Below, one piece after another: positions 20,477 to 29,853 of a stretch of 64,000 nt of DNA; positions within the stretch are counted from its first letter, which is position 1, and each line of letters begins with the position of its first letter. Origin of the DNA: Gammaproteobacteria bacterium (GTDB lineage: Bacteria; Pseudomonadota; Gammaproteobacteria; Tenderiales; Tenderiaceae); assembly GCA_016200485.1 (NCBI GenBank), contig JACQEP010000015.1:31962-95961 (forward strand), given 5' to 3'. A program made the position numbers and the translations under genes. The notes below the pieces were generated by a model. The model was given only the letters and a program-made list of their open reading frames with translations. It did no database searches and was not told the DNA's origin.

Positions 20477-20660
20477 TTCAGGTGTCGGAAAACTTTACAC
20501 TTTTCACCTGGGGATTCAGTCGCACCAAACAAACCCCATATAAACCATGATGTTATAAAAATTAGCATGGGAATTGCTTTTGCTTTTCCTCCCCCTCCCC
20601 CCAATTGCGAGGGCTAAGCTCTTGGCATGGCCTCTGTCGTGAAGGACAGCCCTAAAGATT
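20477..20660. repeat. Duplicated sigma-54-promoter-bearing repeat, decayed copy
   Basis: This segment matches 21789-21955 over most of its length: TTCAGGTGTCGGAAAACTTT, CACCTGGGGATTCAG, ATATAAACCAT and GCATGG-AATTGCTTT are shared. Here the -24/-12 element reads TAGCATGGGAATTGCT (20563-20578), one base off the GG that sigma-54 needs at -24, and the hairpin CGAGGGC-GCCCTCG has decayed to CGAGGGCTAAGCTCTTGG. No gene starts close downstream, so it is probably a dead promoter copy. Confidence 0.7.
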
Positions 20661-20868
20661 AAATACGTTCACTCGGTTCTAAACCCATAAATAACTATTG
20701 ATCCGGCTTGATGAAGTTTTAACTTTGATCGGTACGGATACTCCCTCTCCCGCTTGGGGGAGGGCTGGGGACAAGGGTGCGACTTCAAATATATTAATGC
20801 CGTATCAATAGGCTGTTTTGCCTATGCTGTAGTTGCATATCTTAACCAAGGGACGTATCTTGTAATTT

Positions 20869-21102
20869 ATGGCCATATCTGTTGAAAAACTGACCGAAGC
20901 CGTCTTATCGCTGCCGAGCGAGGCGCGGGCATTGCTTGCCGATCGTTTGGTAGAAAGCCTGGATCCTCTCGCGGACGAGGATGTTCGTGATTTATGGGCT
21001 GCCGAGGCGCTCCGTCGGCGTGATGAGGTTCGTGAAGGGAAGATCCCCGCTATTTCTGGCGAGGCCGCCCTGGAGCAGGTACGAAATTCCCTCAAGAAAT
21101 GA
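20869..21102 (+). CDS. Antitoxin of a RelE/ParE module (addiction module component family)
   Basis: A 77-residue protein (MAISVEKLTEAVLSLPSEAR) with the family pattern LPSEARALLADRLVESLDP followed by DLWAAEALRRRDEVREGKIP. This matches the small antitoxin family known as putative addiction module component (TIGR02574-like). Its last codons overlap the toxin start by four bases (ATGA, 21099-21102). It binds and neutralises the adjacent ParE-like toxin. A related antitoxin occurs at 29816-30076. Confidence 0.85.
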   Translation: MAISVEKLTEAVLSLPSEARALLADRLVESLDPLADEDVRDLWAAEALRRRDEVREGKIPAISGEAALEQVRNSLKK

Positions 21103-21389
21103 AGTTTGAGTTTCATCCCCAAGCGCTTGCCGAGTTCGAGGAAGCTGCACATTATTACGAGCGATGCCAGCATGGTCTGGGGCTTCGTTTCTATTCAAAT
21201 GTCGAAGCAACGCTTCAAAATATCATTGAAAACCCCGGGCGCTGGCCGGTTCTGCACCAAGATGTTCGTCGTTGTCTCACGCGGGTATTTCCGTATGCGG
21301 TGCTTTACACCGTGGAACCCGAATATGTGCTTGTTGTGGCAGTCATGCATTGTCACCAAAAACCCGGATATTGGAGTGCTCGGGTATAA
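21099..21389 (+). CDS. RelE/ParE-family toxin
   Basis: A 96-residue toxin beginning MKFEFHPQALAEFEEAAHYY and ending VVAVMHCHQKPGYWSARV. The pattern of an N-terminal helix pair, QNIIENPGRWP, RRCLTRVFPYAVLY and the C-terminal HxxxxPGYW is the normal full-length RelE/ParE layout. Members act on mRNA at the ribosome or on DNA gyrase; which one cannot be told here. It is paired with the antitoxin just upstream and looks intact. A truncated PIN fragment on the other strand abuts its end. Confidence 0.87.
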   Translation: MKFEFHPQALAEFEEAAHYYERCQHGLGLRFYSNVEATLQNIIENPGRWPVLHQDVRRCLTRVFPYAVLYTVEPEYVLVVAVMHCHQKPGYWSARV

Positions 21390-21394
21390 CCGGG

Positions 21395-21505
21395 TGTCCG
21401 GCTAATTTCCAGGTCACCATCGGTGGTCGCCAGCAGCAGCTTGAAGGGCGTGCCGCCCCAGATCAGCGCCGAGACGACCACATTGGTATCAAGAACGATC
21501 CGCAT
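21395..21505 (-). pseudogene. Truncated second PIN-domain toxin
   Basis: From the ATG at 21505 the frame reads MRIVLDTNVVVSALIWGGTP and LLLATTDGDLEI, parallel to the opening of the PIN toxin at 20036. Homology then stops and the frame runs into the end of the ParE gene on the opposite strand. Only the first ~35 residues are left, including one catalytic Asp. It follows a decayed antitoxin copy, so the whole pair is a remnant. Confidence 0.75.
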
Positions 21506-21697
21506 CGTCGGCGTTGGCCTGACGGGTGCGGCGCTCAGCGCGTACCGCCTTGACCTCGGCGACGATTTCCTCGTCGCTCATCGGCGGAATGCGTCCTTCA
21601 GCAGTTGGGCCAACGCTTCGGGCGTGAGCAGCCCGGCGCGTTGCGCTTCCTGCGCCAATTGATCCGGCAAAGTAATTTTTATGGTCGTCATGGTCAT
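21487..21697 (-). pseudogene. Decayed second copy of the PIN antitoxin
   Basis: From 21691 the frame gives MTTIKITLPDQLAQEAQRAG and LLTPEALAQLL, nearly the same as the antitoxin at 20281, then stops at a TGA after FRR. The missing C-terminal part is present in another frame (MSDEEIVAEVKAVRAERR). About 25 residues of the middle have been lost. It is a duplicate of the pair at 19621-20281 that has degenerated. Confidence 0.75.
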
Positions 21698-21788
21698 ACT
21701 CCTTAAAAAAACAGCATATTACGAATTCGTCCCCCTTAATACTCAAGGGCGCGCTGAATAACAGAGTGCAAGACTCGGCCTCTCAGCC

Positions 21789-21955
21789 TTTCAGGTGTCG
21801 GAAAACTTTACACTTTTCACCTGGGGATTCAGATGCGCAAAATAAACGCCATATAAACCATATTGTTATAAAAATGGCATGGTAATTGCTTTGGTAGCCA
21901 TTCAATATCGAGGGCTCAGCCCTCGCCGTGGCCTCTGTCATGCAAGGCAGGGATA
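21789..21955 (+). promoter_or_regulatory. Sigma-54-type promoter with upstream inverted repeat, driving RHS2
   Basis: TGGCATGGTAATTGCT (21875-21890) fits the sigma-54 -24/-12 consensus: GG at -24, GC at -12, with correct spacing. Upstream, CAGGTG (21792-21797) and CACCTG (21819-21824) form an inverted repeat about 50-80 bases ahead of the -24 box, a sensible distance for an enhancer-binding activator. A perfect hairpin CGAGGGC-TCA-GCCCTCG (21909-21925) lies at the expected start of the transcript. The RHS2 start codon is about 95 bases past the -12 box. The sequence is repeated, in decayed form, at 20477-20660. The activator is unknown. Confidence 0.65.
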
Positions 21956-21984
21956 ACAAGTTTAAAGAAGATGGGTAGGGTTTG

Positions 21985-24900
21985 ATGAGACGAATGAAGT
22001 GTTTTGGCTTTATTGCATCGTTATATCTTTCGATAGATCAAATTCGGAACCGGTTTTTCTGTAAAAGTTACCTGGGTGTTGGATTCATGGCGATTTTGTT
22101 GTGGGCGCCACAACTTTCTTTCGCGGCGGGATCTTATTGTGCAATAAGCGGTTTATCTGGGGGGGGAAAGCTTATGTGGTTTTCTCACATTAGAAGAAGC
22201 TGCCGCCTGGGGTTGGGATAACTCCCTTCTCAAAGCACAATCCCCATCTGGATCTCCATATACATTTGGAGGGGTGGTTTATTATAAACACGCGCCTGAC
22301 GGCGCTCAACCCGCCGCAGGCTGGACTAATTATTGGTGGGGTTACTATAATTATGGGAACGGCCCATATTACTATTACCCAATTAGTTATAGCCCATCAA
22401 CTCCTCCCCGCAACAAAAATTATTCTGGTTCGTCATGTAGCTATATTGGTAATCCTATTCATGTTGGAATGGGGGACAAATTCCAGAGTGAGACGGATTA
22501 TCAGGGCGTTGAATCTATGTTATCGCCACGATTTACCCGGTACTACCATAGCGATGCCCAAGGGGCATTCAGATCATTCGGGTCGCTATGGCGACACAAC
22601 TATGATCGTTCCATCAAAGTCTTTCGCAATTCTTCCGCAAGTTTTGCTTACGTTACCAGAGCTGATGGTATGGGGATGTCTTATATATTGGTAGGAGATC
22701 GCTGGATTGCGGACAGTGATATTAATGACAAGCTCACCGAATACCGTGATCTGACCGGGAATACAACGGGCTGGCAGTTAACAACTAATACTAATGACAT
22801 CGAAAGCTACGATGCCAGCGGTCGTCTCCTCTCAATTACCAATCGAGTTGGAGAAACCCAGACGTTGACATATGACGCTCAAAACCGCCTCTACCAAGTC
22901 TTCGATTCGTTCAGTCGTGCGATTACCTTTGCCTACGATACCCAAAACCGTATACAAACCATGACTGATCCTGAGGGCGGTGTTTATATCTATGGTTACG
23001 GCGTCAACAACAATTTAATCTCGGTCGCTTATCCCGATAACAAAACACGTACCTACTTGTACGAAAATACCAGTTTCCCGCATGCACTCACCGGCATCAT
23101 TGATGAAAACGGCAATCGTTTCGCTACTTATGCCTATGACAGTCAAGGCCGCGCGATTTCCAGCGAACACGCTGGTGGCACAGAAAAGGTCAGTTTGGCT
23201 TACAACACTGATGGCACCACCACGGTAACGGATGCCCTAAACACCTCCCGCACCTACAGTTTTCAAACGATATTGGGTGTTGTGAAAAAAACTGGGCAGT
23301 CGCAGCCCGGTGGTTCGGGCTGTGGTCCCGCCTCTTCGGCTACCACCTACGACCCCAACGGCAACATCGCCTCGAAAACGGATTTCAACGGCACAGTCAC
23401 CACCTACACCTACGACCTCACCCGCAATCTCGAAACCGCGCGCACCGAAGCGTATGGCACCGCCAACGCCCGTACCCTCAACACCCAATGGCACGCAACC
23501 TTCCGGCTTCCCACCGCTATCGCCGAACCCTTGAAGCTCACCACCTATACCCATGACGCCAACGGCAACGTGCTCACCCAAACCGAGCAAGCGACGATTG
23601 ATAGCAACGGCAGCCAAGGCTTTGCCGCAACGCTCGTTGGTTCACCGCGCGTCTCGACTTACACCTACAACACCTTCGGCCAGGTATTGACGGTGAATGG
23701 CCCACGCACCGATGTCAACGACACCACCACCTACACCTATGATACCCAGGGCAATGTTAGCTCTGTTACCAACGCCCTCAACCACCTCACCCAGATCACG
23801 AATTATGATGCCTCCGGCCGTCCGTTGCGCATCGTCGATCCGAATGGCCTCGTCACCACCCTGACCTATTCACCCCGTGGCTGGTTAACGAGTCGCAACG
23901 TCGGCGGCGAGAGCACCGGCTTCCAATACGATGGTGTCGGCCAATTGCTCAGCGTCACGCTGCCGGACAACAGCGTCATCGCTTACACCTACGATGCCGC
24001 GCATCGGCTGACGGACATTCAAGACGCCGCCGGCAACCGCATCCACTACACGCTGGACTTAATGGGCAATCGCACGAAGGAAGATGTCACCACCGCGACC
24101 AACAGCCTGACCCAAACCCGCTCCCGCGTGTTCGATGCCCTCAGCCGCCTGGCACAAGCCTTAGGTGCCCAGAATCAAACCACCGCCTATCAATACGACG
24201 CCAGCGGCAACGTGACGCAAATCACCGATCCCGCCAGCAATGTCACGCGTAATGGTTACGATGCGCTGAATCGTCTGACGCAAGTCACCGATGCCTTGAG
24301 CGGCGTCACCCAATACCAATACAACGCCCAGGACCAGCTCACCCGCGTCACCGATCCGCGCGGCAACATCACCCGTTATAGTTACGACGGCCTCGGCAAT
24401 CTCACGCAACAGATCAGCCCCGATACGGGTGCCACTGCCTTTGGTTATGATGCCGCCGGTAATCTCATCACGCAGACCGACGCCAAGAGTCAGACCACCA
24501 CCTATTACTACGACGCGCTCAATCGTCTGACCCAGGCGACGTACAGTGATGCCACCACCACCGTCTACAGTTACGATCAAGGTATCAACGCCCTCGGCCG
24601 TCTGACGAGCATCACCGATCCCAGCGGCAGCACCGCCTATCAATACGATGCCCACGGCCGTGTTACCCAAAAGACTCAAACCCTGGGCAATATCAGCCTC
24701 AGCGTCGCCTATCACTACACCGCCCAAGGCCAGCTTGACCAGATCAGCTATCCGTCCAGCGTCATCGGGTATAGCTACAGCAACGGCAAACCCAGCAGCC
24801 TCAGCCTCAACGGCCAGCCACTGCTCAGCAACATCAGCTACGTTCCTTTTGGCCCCGTCACCGGCTGGAGTTGGGGCAGCAACAGCACCACGGACGTCAG

Positions 24901-26428
24901 CCGCCTCTATGATCTTGATGGCCAACTCACCAGCTACACGCTGGCCAACGCGACACAACAACTGAGCTACGCCAGCACCGGCAACCTCAGCACGATCACT
25001 GACGCCGGTAATGCTGCCAACAATCAAAGCTACGGTTACGATGCTTTGTATCGTCTCGCCACCGCCAATGGTGTCTACGGCGCGCAAAGTTACGGTTACG
25101 ACGCCAACGGCAACCGCAGCAGCGCCACGCTCAACGGCGTTACCAACAGCTACACCAACGCCGCCACCAGCAATCGCCTGCAAAGCGCGAATGGTAAGAC
25201 CTATACGTTTGATGCTAACGGCAACATCACCAACGACGGTGTTCACAGCTACAACTATGATGCCCGCAACCGCCTCGTCGGCCTCAACACCGGCGTCAGC
25301 TACACGATCAACGGCCTCGGCCAACGCATCGCCAAAACGATTCCCGGCATCGACACTGGCAACACAACAGCAGGTGATGCCAACGGCGACGGACTAATTA
25401 ACGCCCAGGACTACAGCGCCATTTTGAACCACATCCTCGGCACACCTGCCAGCAACGACGCCGATTGCAATCAAGACGGCCAGGTCAACGTCCAGGATCT
25501 GGTGTGCATCAACATCAAGATCAACCCCGCGCTGCAAACCGCAGGCGGCAAGACATTGTTTGTCTACGACGAACAAGGGCAACTCATCGGCGAATACGAT
25601 CAAACCGGCACCCCGATCCAGGAAACGATTTATCTGGGTAACTTGCCCGTCGCTGTCGTGAAGAACAACGTCGTCTATCGCCTCTACGCCGATCATCTCA
25701 ACACACCGCGTGCAATTGCCGACACCACCAACAAAGTGATGTGGAGCTGGAACAGCGACGCCTTCGGCACCACCGCCGCGAATGAAGATCCGGATGGGGA
25801 TGGGGTGAAACTCACCTACAACTTGCGCTTCCCCGGCCAGTATCTCGATCAGGAGACGGGGCTGCATTACAACTACTTCCGGGATTATGATCCGCAAACC
25901 GGACGCTATGTTCAGAGTGATCCGATAGGGCTTGATGGCGGGTTGAATACGTACACCTATGTAGCGGGGAATCCGCTGAATTGGGTTGATTTGTTTGGCT
26001 TGAAGGTTCTTAACCCTAACGGCTGGCCTGTGTCACCTGATGTAATGAATTCGCTTTGGGAATTTAATCGACTTATTGGCTGTAACAAAGATGTTGTCAT
26101 TACCGGTGGTGATCGTTCTGCGGATTCGAAGTTGGGCGCTGGTTCTAGTAGTAGTCATGTACAGCACATTGCTGCTGATATTATGGTGCCTGGACAATCA
26201 CACTTGGAAACCGCAAATCAGGCTGGACAAAGCGGCTTGTTTGGTGGTGTTGGTTGGTACGAAGAAGGATACCGCGGTCCAAATGGAGAAGGCCCACATA
26301 CACATGTCGATCTGAGAAAGAACGGCCCGGCCCGTTGGGGACACCCGAGAAAAGGTCAAGCTATGCATGGATATTTTCCAAAATATGACGTTAAACTGAA
26401 TCCATCTACTTGCGGGTGTGATCAATGA
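21985..26428 (+). CDS. RHS/YD-repeat protein with internal dockerin and M15-type peptidase tip (RHS2), frame broken near 22160
   Basis: The first frame starts at the ATG 21985 (GGTAGGG ahead) and encodes a long signal peptide ending LLWAPQLSFAAGSYC. In a run of eight G (22159-22166) the frame must shift by one base to continue as ESLCGFLTLEEAAAWGWDN and on through the large frame. As given, translation is broken between signal peptide and body. Residue numbers here count from the GTG at 22274. The body holds a DUF6531-like entry (about 60-95), a YD-repeat shell and a dockerin I-type double repeat (1033-1085; GDANGDGLINAQDYS, DCNQDGQVNVQDLVC). After the RHS hallmark GRYVQSDPIGLDGG (about 1210) comes a ~140-residue tip. 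The tip has zinc-ligand patterns of M15 peptidoglycan peptidases: SSSHVQHIAADI (His1295, Asp1302) and PHTHVDL (His1344). Its stop overlaps the next gene (ATGA). Confidence 0.82.
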
Positions 26429-26946
26429 ATTTATTTAAAAAAATATTTGTAATGGGAGTGTTTGCAGTGGCTTCCGGGTTTTGGCCTGTAAGCGGGTTTT
26501 GTGCTGGACCAAAAGAAGACGTATTTGAGACGAATTTATTTCAAACAATTGAGATATCCTCGTTTGCGATTAATCCTGAGAAGCTTACAAAGCTCACAGC
26601 CGTAGATAAAAAAGACTTATTGCTGGCAAAGGATGTGCTAAGGAGGTTTTTCATCAGTCTGGATGATTCTGATGGAAATTATAATCAATATTTGTCACCA
26701 GCATTTTTTGCCGGAAAAACGTTAAACCGACAAGATATTAGAAAAAAAATCATAGCTGACGAAACTGATCTTTTAAAAATTGGTATTACTAATTTTGATT
26801 TTAATGGTAACCGTAAGACGGTTGTATTTGATTTCTATGCCATTGTCTATGTAGAGGGTGTTTTCTCTCTTGGGGAAGGAAAAGCTCAATTGGAGAAACA
26901 TACTGGCTCGTGGAATATCTCCGGAATAACTATTAATAGACCGTAA
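26425..26946 (+). CDS. Probable periplasmic immunity protein for RHS2
   Basis: A 173-residue protein overlapping the RHS2 stop by four bases, the usual toxin-immunity arrangement. It starts MNLFKKIFVMGVFAVASGFW and has a good signal peptide with a likely cut after SGFCA, so it should be exported. The remainder has no family I recognise; it looks like a mixed alpha/beta domain (LAKDVLRRFFISL, FDFYAIVYVEG). An exported immunity protein is what one would expect if the RHS2 tip cuts peptidoglycan in the periplasm. Base composition is low in GC like the toxin tip. The function is inferred from position and compartment only. Confidence 0.6.
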   Translation: MNLFKKIFVMGVFAVASGFWPVSGFCAGPKEDVFETNLFQTIEISSFAINPEKLTKLTAVDKKDLLLAKDVLRRFFISLDDSDGNYNQYLSPAFFAGKTLNRQDIRKKIIADETDLLKIGITNFDFNGNRKTVVFDFYAIVYVEGVFSLGEGKAQLEKHTGSWNISGITINRP

Positions 26947-26982
26947 ACCGTGTAACGCGCGTAAGGCGTACTGGTAGCAAGC

Positions 26983-27042
26983 GTAGCCTGGGTTGAGCGT
27001 ATTTCGCGAAACCCGGGTTTCACTTCGTTCAACCCAGGCTAC
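26983..27042. repeat. Perfect 14-base intergenic palindrome
   Basis: GTAGCCTGGGTTGA (26983-26996) pairs exactly with TCAACCCAGGCTAC (27029-27042), with an inner palindrome GAAACCCGGGTTTC (27008-27021). It lies 37 bases after the immunity gene stop. It resembles common intergenic repeats; it lacks a T-run, so a terminator role is uncertain. Confidence 0.75.
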
Positions 27043-27072
27043 CTGTTATTGATGCCAGGATTGGGGAGGTAC

Positions 27073-27142
27073 GTAGGATGCGGTGAGGAACGAACCGCAT
27101 CAATCGCGAACGATGCGGTTCACGCTGTTCACCGCATCCTAC
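27073..27142. repeat. Dispersed GTAGGATGCGGTGA repeat, intact copy
   Basis: GTAGGATGCGGTGA (27073-27086) pairs perfectly with TCACCGCATCCTAC (27129-27142), and an inner GAACCGCAT/ATGCGGTTC pair nests inside. A degraded relative lies at 9913-9980, after the first RHS locus. No coding content. Confidence 0.75.
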
Positions 27143-27208
27143 AAACGGGATTCAAGAACACCCACAACACCGTCTTAAACGGTGAATTGAGACAAGAAGC
27201 AAGAAGAG

Positions 27209-29497
27209 ATGAATGTTATGCACATCAAAGACTATGCACTGATCGCCCTCGGATTCGCATTGAGCGCTGCCCTGTGCACCCACACCGCAATCGCCGCGCC
27301 GAACCTGACCCTGGGCAGCGTCACACAAGCCGTGCAGGGGCAGGGGGTCAATATCCCGGTGACCTTTGATAACGACGTGACAGTGACGGGTCTGCAATTT
27401 GATGTGCAATACAACACTGCGCAACTGAACGCGGGTACGGCGTTGGCCGGCAGTGCCTTATCGGCCACCGGCCACGGGGTGTCTTCCTCGCTGATCTCTG
27501 CCAATACGCTGCGGGTGGTGGTGACACCGCCGAGCAATAATGCCGTGTTAACGGCCGGCACCCTCGCCACGATTCCGTGGACCATCAATCCTGCGGCCAC
27601 CGGTGGGCCACAGGCGTTAACACTCAGCAATGTTGTGTTTACGGACAACAGCGCCGTGTCGGTGGCTGCCGGTACGTTGACTAACGGTAACCTCAGCATC
27701 AACTATGCGCCCGTCGCCAGCAACAAAACGCTCACCACCAACGAAGATCAAGCCGTCAGCAGCAATCTGATCGCCAGCGATAATGATAATGAGCCAGTGA
27801 CGTATGCCATTGTCACCAATCCCAGCCACGGTGTGGTGATCCTGACATCAAACACCGGTGCCTTTACCTATACGCCCGCGGCTAATGTCAGCGGCAGCGA
27901 CAGCTTTACCTTCCGCGCCAGTGACGGCAAGGTCACATCCAATGTTGCGACTGCCACTATCAATCTCGCTTCTGTTAACGATGCCCCGGTGTTGAGTGTG
28001 ATCGGCAACCAAAGCCTGAATGAAGGCGCGACCAAGACGCTTGCGCTGAGCGCTACCGATGTCGATACGGCTGATACCTTGACCTTCAGCGCCACGGGTC
28101 TGCCCGCGTTTGCGACCTTAACCAACAACGGCAATCGCAGCGCCAGCCTCAGCCTGGCGCCGAACTATACGGCGTCGGGAACGTACAGCATTACCGTCAC
28201 GGTGGCCGATAACGGTACGCCGATCTTGAGTGCCGGTGAAACCTTCACCCTCACCGTCAACAACGTCAACGCCCCACCGACCGCCAACGCTGGCCCGGAT
28301 CAAACCGTGAATGGTGGCGCTGCCGTCAGCATGACGGGCAGTGGCAGTGATCTCGACGGCACGATCAGCAGCTATGCCTGGACTCAGGTCAGTGGTACTG
28401 CGGTGACCTTAAGTGGCGCGACGACGACCAACGCCAGTTTCACGGCACCGGCCGTTAACGGCACCACCTATCTTACCTTCCAGTTGAAGGTCACCGACAA
28501 CGGCGGCGCGACGGGCACCGATCAGATCATCATCACCGTCAAACCCACCGGCAAACCGGATTTAACTATCTCCGCCATCGGTTCACCGCTGACGGCGAAA
28601 GCAGGGGCAAGTATCACCGTCTCCAACACCGTCGCCAACAACGGTACTGCCGATGCCGAAGGTAATTTCGATGTCGGGGTGTATCTGATTCCACAACCCG
28701 TGTTGTTCAGCAGTACGTTTGATAGCGGCACGCTGGAAGGCTGGTCAGCGCTCAAGACAGGCGGCATCAGTGTCATCAACGACGCCACCGACGGTTATGT
28801 CCTCAAGAAGGCGACCACGGCCGATCCGAACGGTGGTCAGGCACTGCTCAGCACCGCCGTCAGTGATTTTGAACTCACGGTGTACACCAAACGTTTGAGC
28901 ACCGGCACCGCCAAGACCAATTGCTACAGCCTGACCGGCGCCACCGGCAACGGCTATGGCCTCTGCCTCAACTACACCGATGGCAAACTCTATCTCAACA
29001 AACGTGGCAGCTGGGCGATCACCAGTCTCGGCACCGCCGCCGCAGTAACGGGCGGTACGGTCGTCAATCAGTGGTACACGCTGCAATTGATCAAGCAGGG
29101 CTCATCGCTCACCGCCAAGGCTTACCTGGGTAAGGTGGTGCCGTCCACCGCGACCGCAATTGCGACGGTGACCAACACCAACACGACCTACACCAGCTTC
29201 ACTCAGGTCAACGTCAACGGTGGTTATGACTACTACAGCGACAACGTCAAGGTCGTGCAATTGGTCAGCGCCTTCCCGACCAACGGCAGCGAGATCTTGC
29301 TCGGTAAGCGTACCGTGTTTAGTCTGCTGAAGAGTGCTACCAGCGTCGGCGATGTCGCCGCGACGATTCCGCTGGCGACGCCAGTGGGCACCTATGCCAT
29401 CGCCGCCAAAGCGGATATGTATGCCACCCTCACCGAGAGCAGTGAGACGAATAATGTGTTGTTTGGGACGAAGCTGTTTGCGGTGACACCGCCGTAG
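27209..29497 (+). CDS. Secreted multidomain protein with N-terminal cohesin-like domain and split CARDB domain
   Basis: A 762-residue exported protein with a signal peptide ending HTAIAA (about residue 29). Domains by eye: a cohesin-like sandwich at about 30-165 (VNIPVTFDNDVTVTGLQFDV, then ALTLSNVVFTDNSAVSV); a cadherin/VCBS-like repeat at about 166-270; a He_PIG-like Ig domain at about 270-365; a PKD/REJ-type domain at about 366-445 (ANAGPDQTVNGGAAV, SSYAWTQVSG). A CARDB domain opens at about 450 (PDLTISAIG ... VANNGTADAEG), is interrupted at about 500-685 by a LamG-like domain (FSSTFDSGTLEGW ... YDYYSDNVKV), and resumes to the C-terminus (ESSETNNVLFG). No membrane anchor or sorting tail is visible. 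All domains are binding modules with no enzyme motif. AAGAAGAG precedes the ATG. It follows the RHS2 locus, whose RHS protein carries a dockerin. Confidence 0.8.
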   Translation: MNVMHIKDYALIALGFALSAALCTHTAIAAPNLTLGSVTQAVQGQGVNIPVTFDNDVTVTGLQFDVQYNTAQLNAGTALAGSALSATGHGVSSSLISANTLRVVVTPPSNNAVLTAGTLATIPWTINPAATGGPQALTLSNVVFTDNSAVSVAAGTLTNGNLSINYAPVASNKTLTTNEDQAVSSNLIASDNDNEPVTYAIVTNPSHGVVILTSNTGAFTYTPAANVSGSDSFTFRASDGKVTSNVATATINLASVNDAPVLSVIGNQSLNEGATKTLALSATDVDTADTLTFSATGLPAFATLTNNGNRSASLSLAPNYTASGTYSITVTVADNGTPILSAGETFTLTVNNVNAPPTANAGPDQTVNGGAAVSMTGSGSDLDGTISSYAWTQVSGTAVTLSGATTTNASFTAPAVNGTTYLTFQLKVTDNGGATGTDQIIITVKPTGKPDLTISAIGSPLTAKAGASITVSNTVANNGTADAEGNFDVGVYLIPQPVLFSSTFDSGTLEGWSALKTGGISVINDATDGYVLKKATTADPNGGQALLSTAVSDFELTVYTKRLSTGTAKTNCYSLTGATGNGYGLCLNYTDGKLYLNKRGSWAITSLGTAAAVTGGTVVNQWYTLQLIKQGSSLTAKAYLGKVVPSTATAIATVTNTNTTYTSFTQVNVNGGYDYYSDNVKVVQLVSAFPTNGSEILLGKRTVFSLLKSATSVGDVAATIPLATPVGTYAIAAKADMYATLTESSETNNVLFGTKLFAVTPP

Positions 29498-29527
29498 GGG
29501 AAAACTAGCTTTCCGACGCTGAACAAA

Positions 29528-29557
29528 CAGACCCCGCCATTTGCGGGGTTTGTTTTG
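29528..29557 (+). terminator. Terminator after the cohesin-domain gene
   Basis: ACCCCGC-CATTT-GCGGGGT followed by TTGTTTTG is a standard intrinsic terminator, about 35 bases beyond the stop codon of the gene ending at 29497. Confidence 0.85.
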
Positions 29558-29625
29558 TCTGGGTGGTGGTGACACTGAGTGTCAGCTTTTGGCCGGTCAT
29601 CGTCTGCGCAACCAACAGGCGCATG

Positions 29626-29853
29626 TTATGTGCGATTTTCCCAATAACCTGGTTTTTTACTGTTGTGCATGACGGCTATCACAAAAATTGAATTATTCTT
29701 TGGTCGATAAATTACAGAGAATGGAAACCTGCTGAGTAGAAACCGACGACAGTTCTTGCTAAATCTTGGCCAAGTATTAGGGGGTTCGGCTATTGCTTCA
29801 TATGAAGCCTTAATTTCATGCACAATGTCTGGGTGAAATATAAGCTTGGGCAT
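29626..29853 (-). pseudogene. RelE/ParE-type toxin with internal deletion
   Basis: The 75-residue frame has the two ends of a ParE toxin, MPKLIFHPDIVHEIKASYEA at the start and FPFSVIYRPKNN with NSKKPGYWENR at the end. The middle (normally an amphipathic helix plus LxxLxxxIxxxP) is missing: ASYEAI runs directly into AEPPNTWPRF. About 25 residues are absent compared with the intact toxin at 21099-21389. The deletion keeps the frame, so a short protein could still be made, but loss of a core helix makes toxicity unlikely. Confidence 0.72.

Noticed and set aside
20869..21389. CRISPR-like spacing among the repeats around the toxin-antitoxin patch
   Set aside because: The repeats are two unlike palindrome families and one duplication, with no regular spacers.
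24161..25324. 387-residue minus-strand frame inside RHS2
   Set aside because: A shadow of the YD repeats, with repeated GAG-type composition and no start signal.
27209..29497. PEP-CTERM or other C-terminal sorting signal on the cohesin-domain protein
   Set aside because: The C-terminus ends in the CARDB strand (GTKLFAVTPP) with no hydrophobic helix or basic tail.
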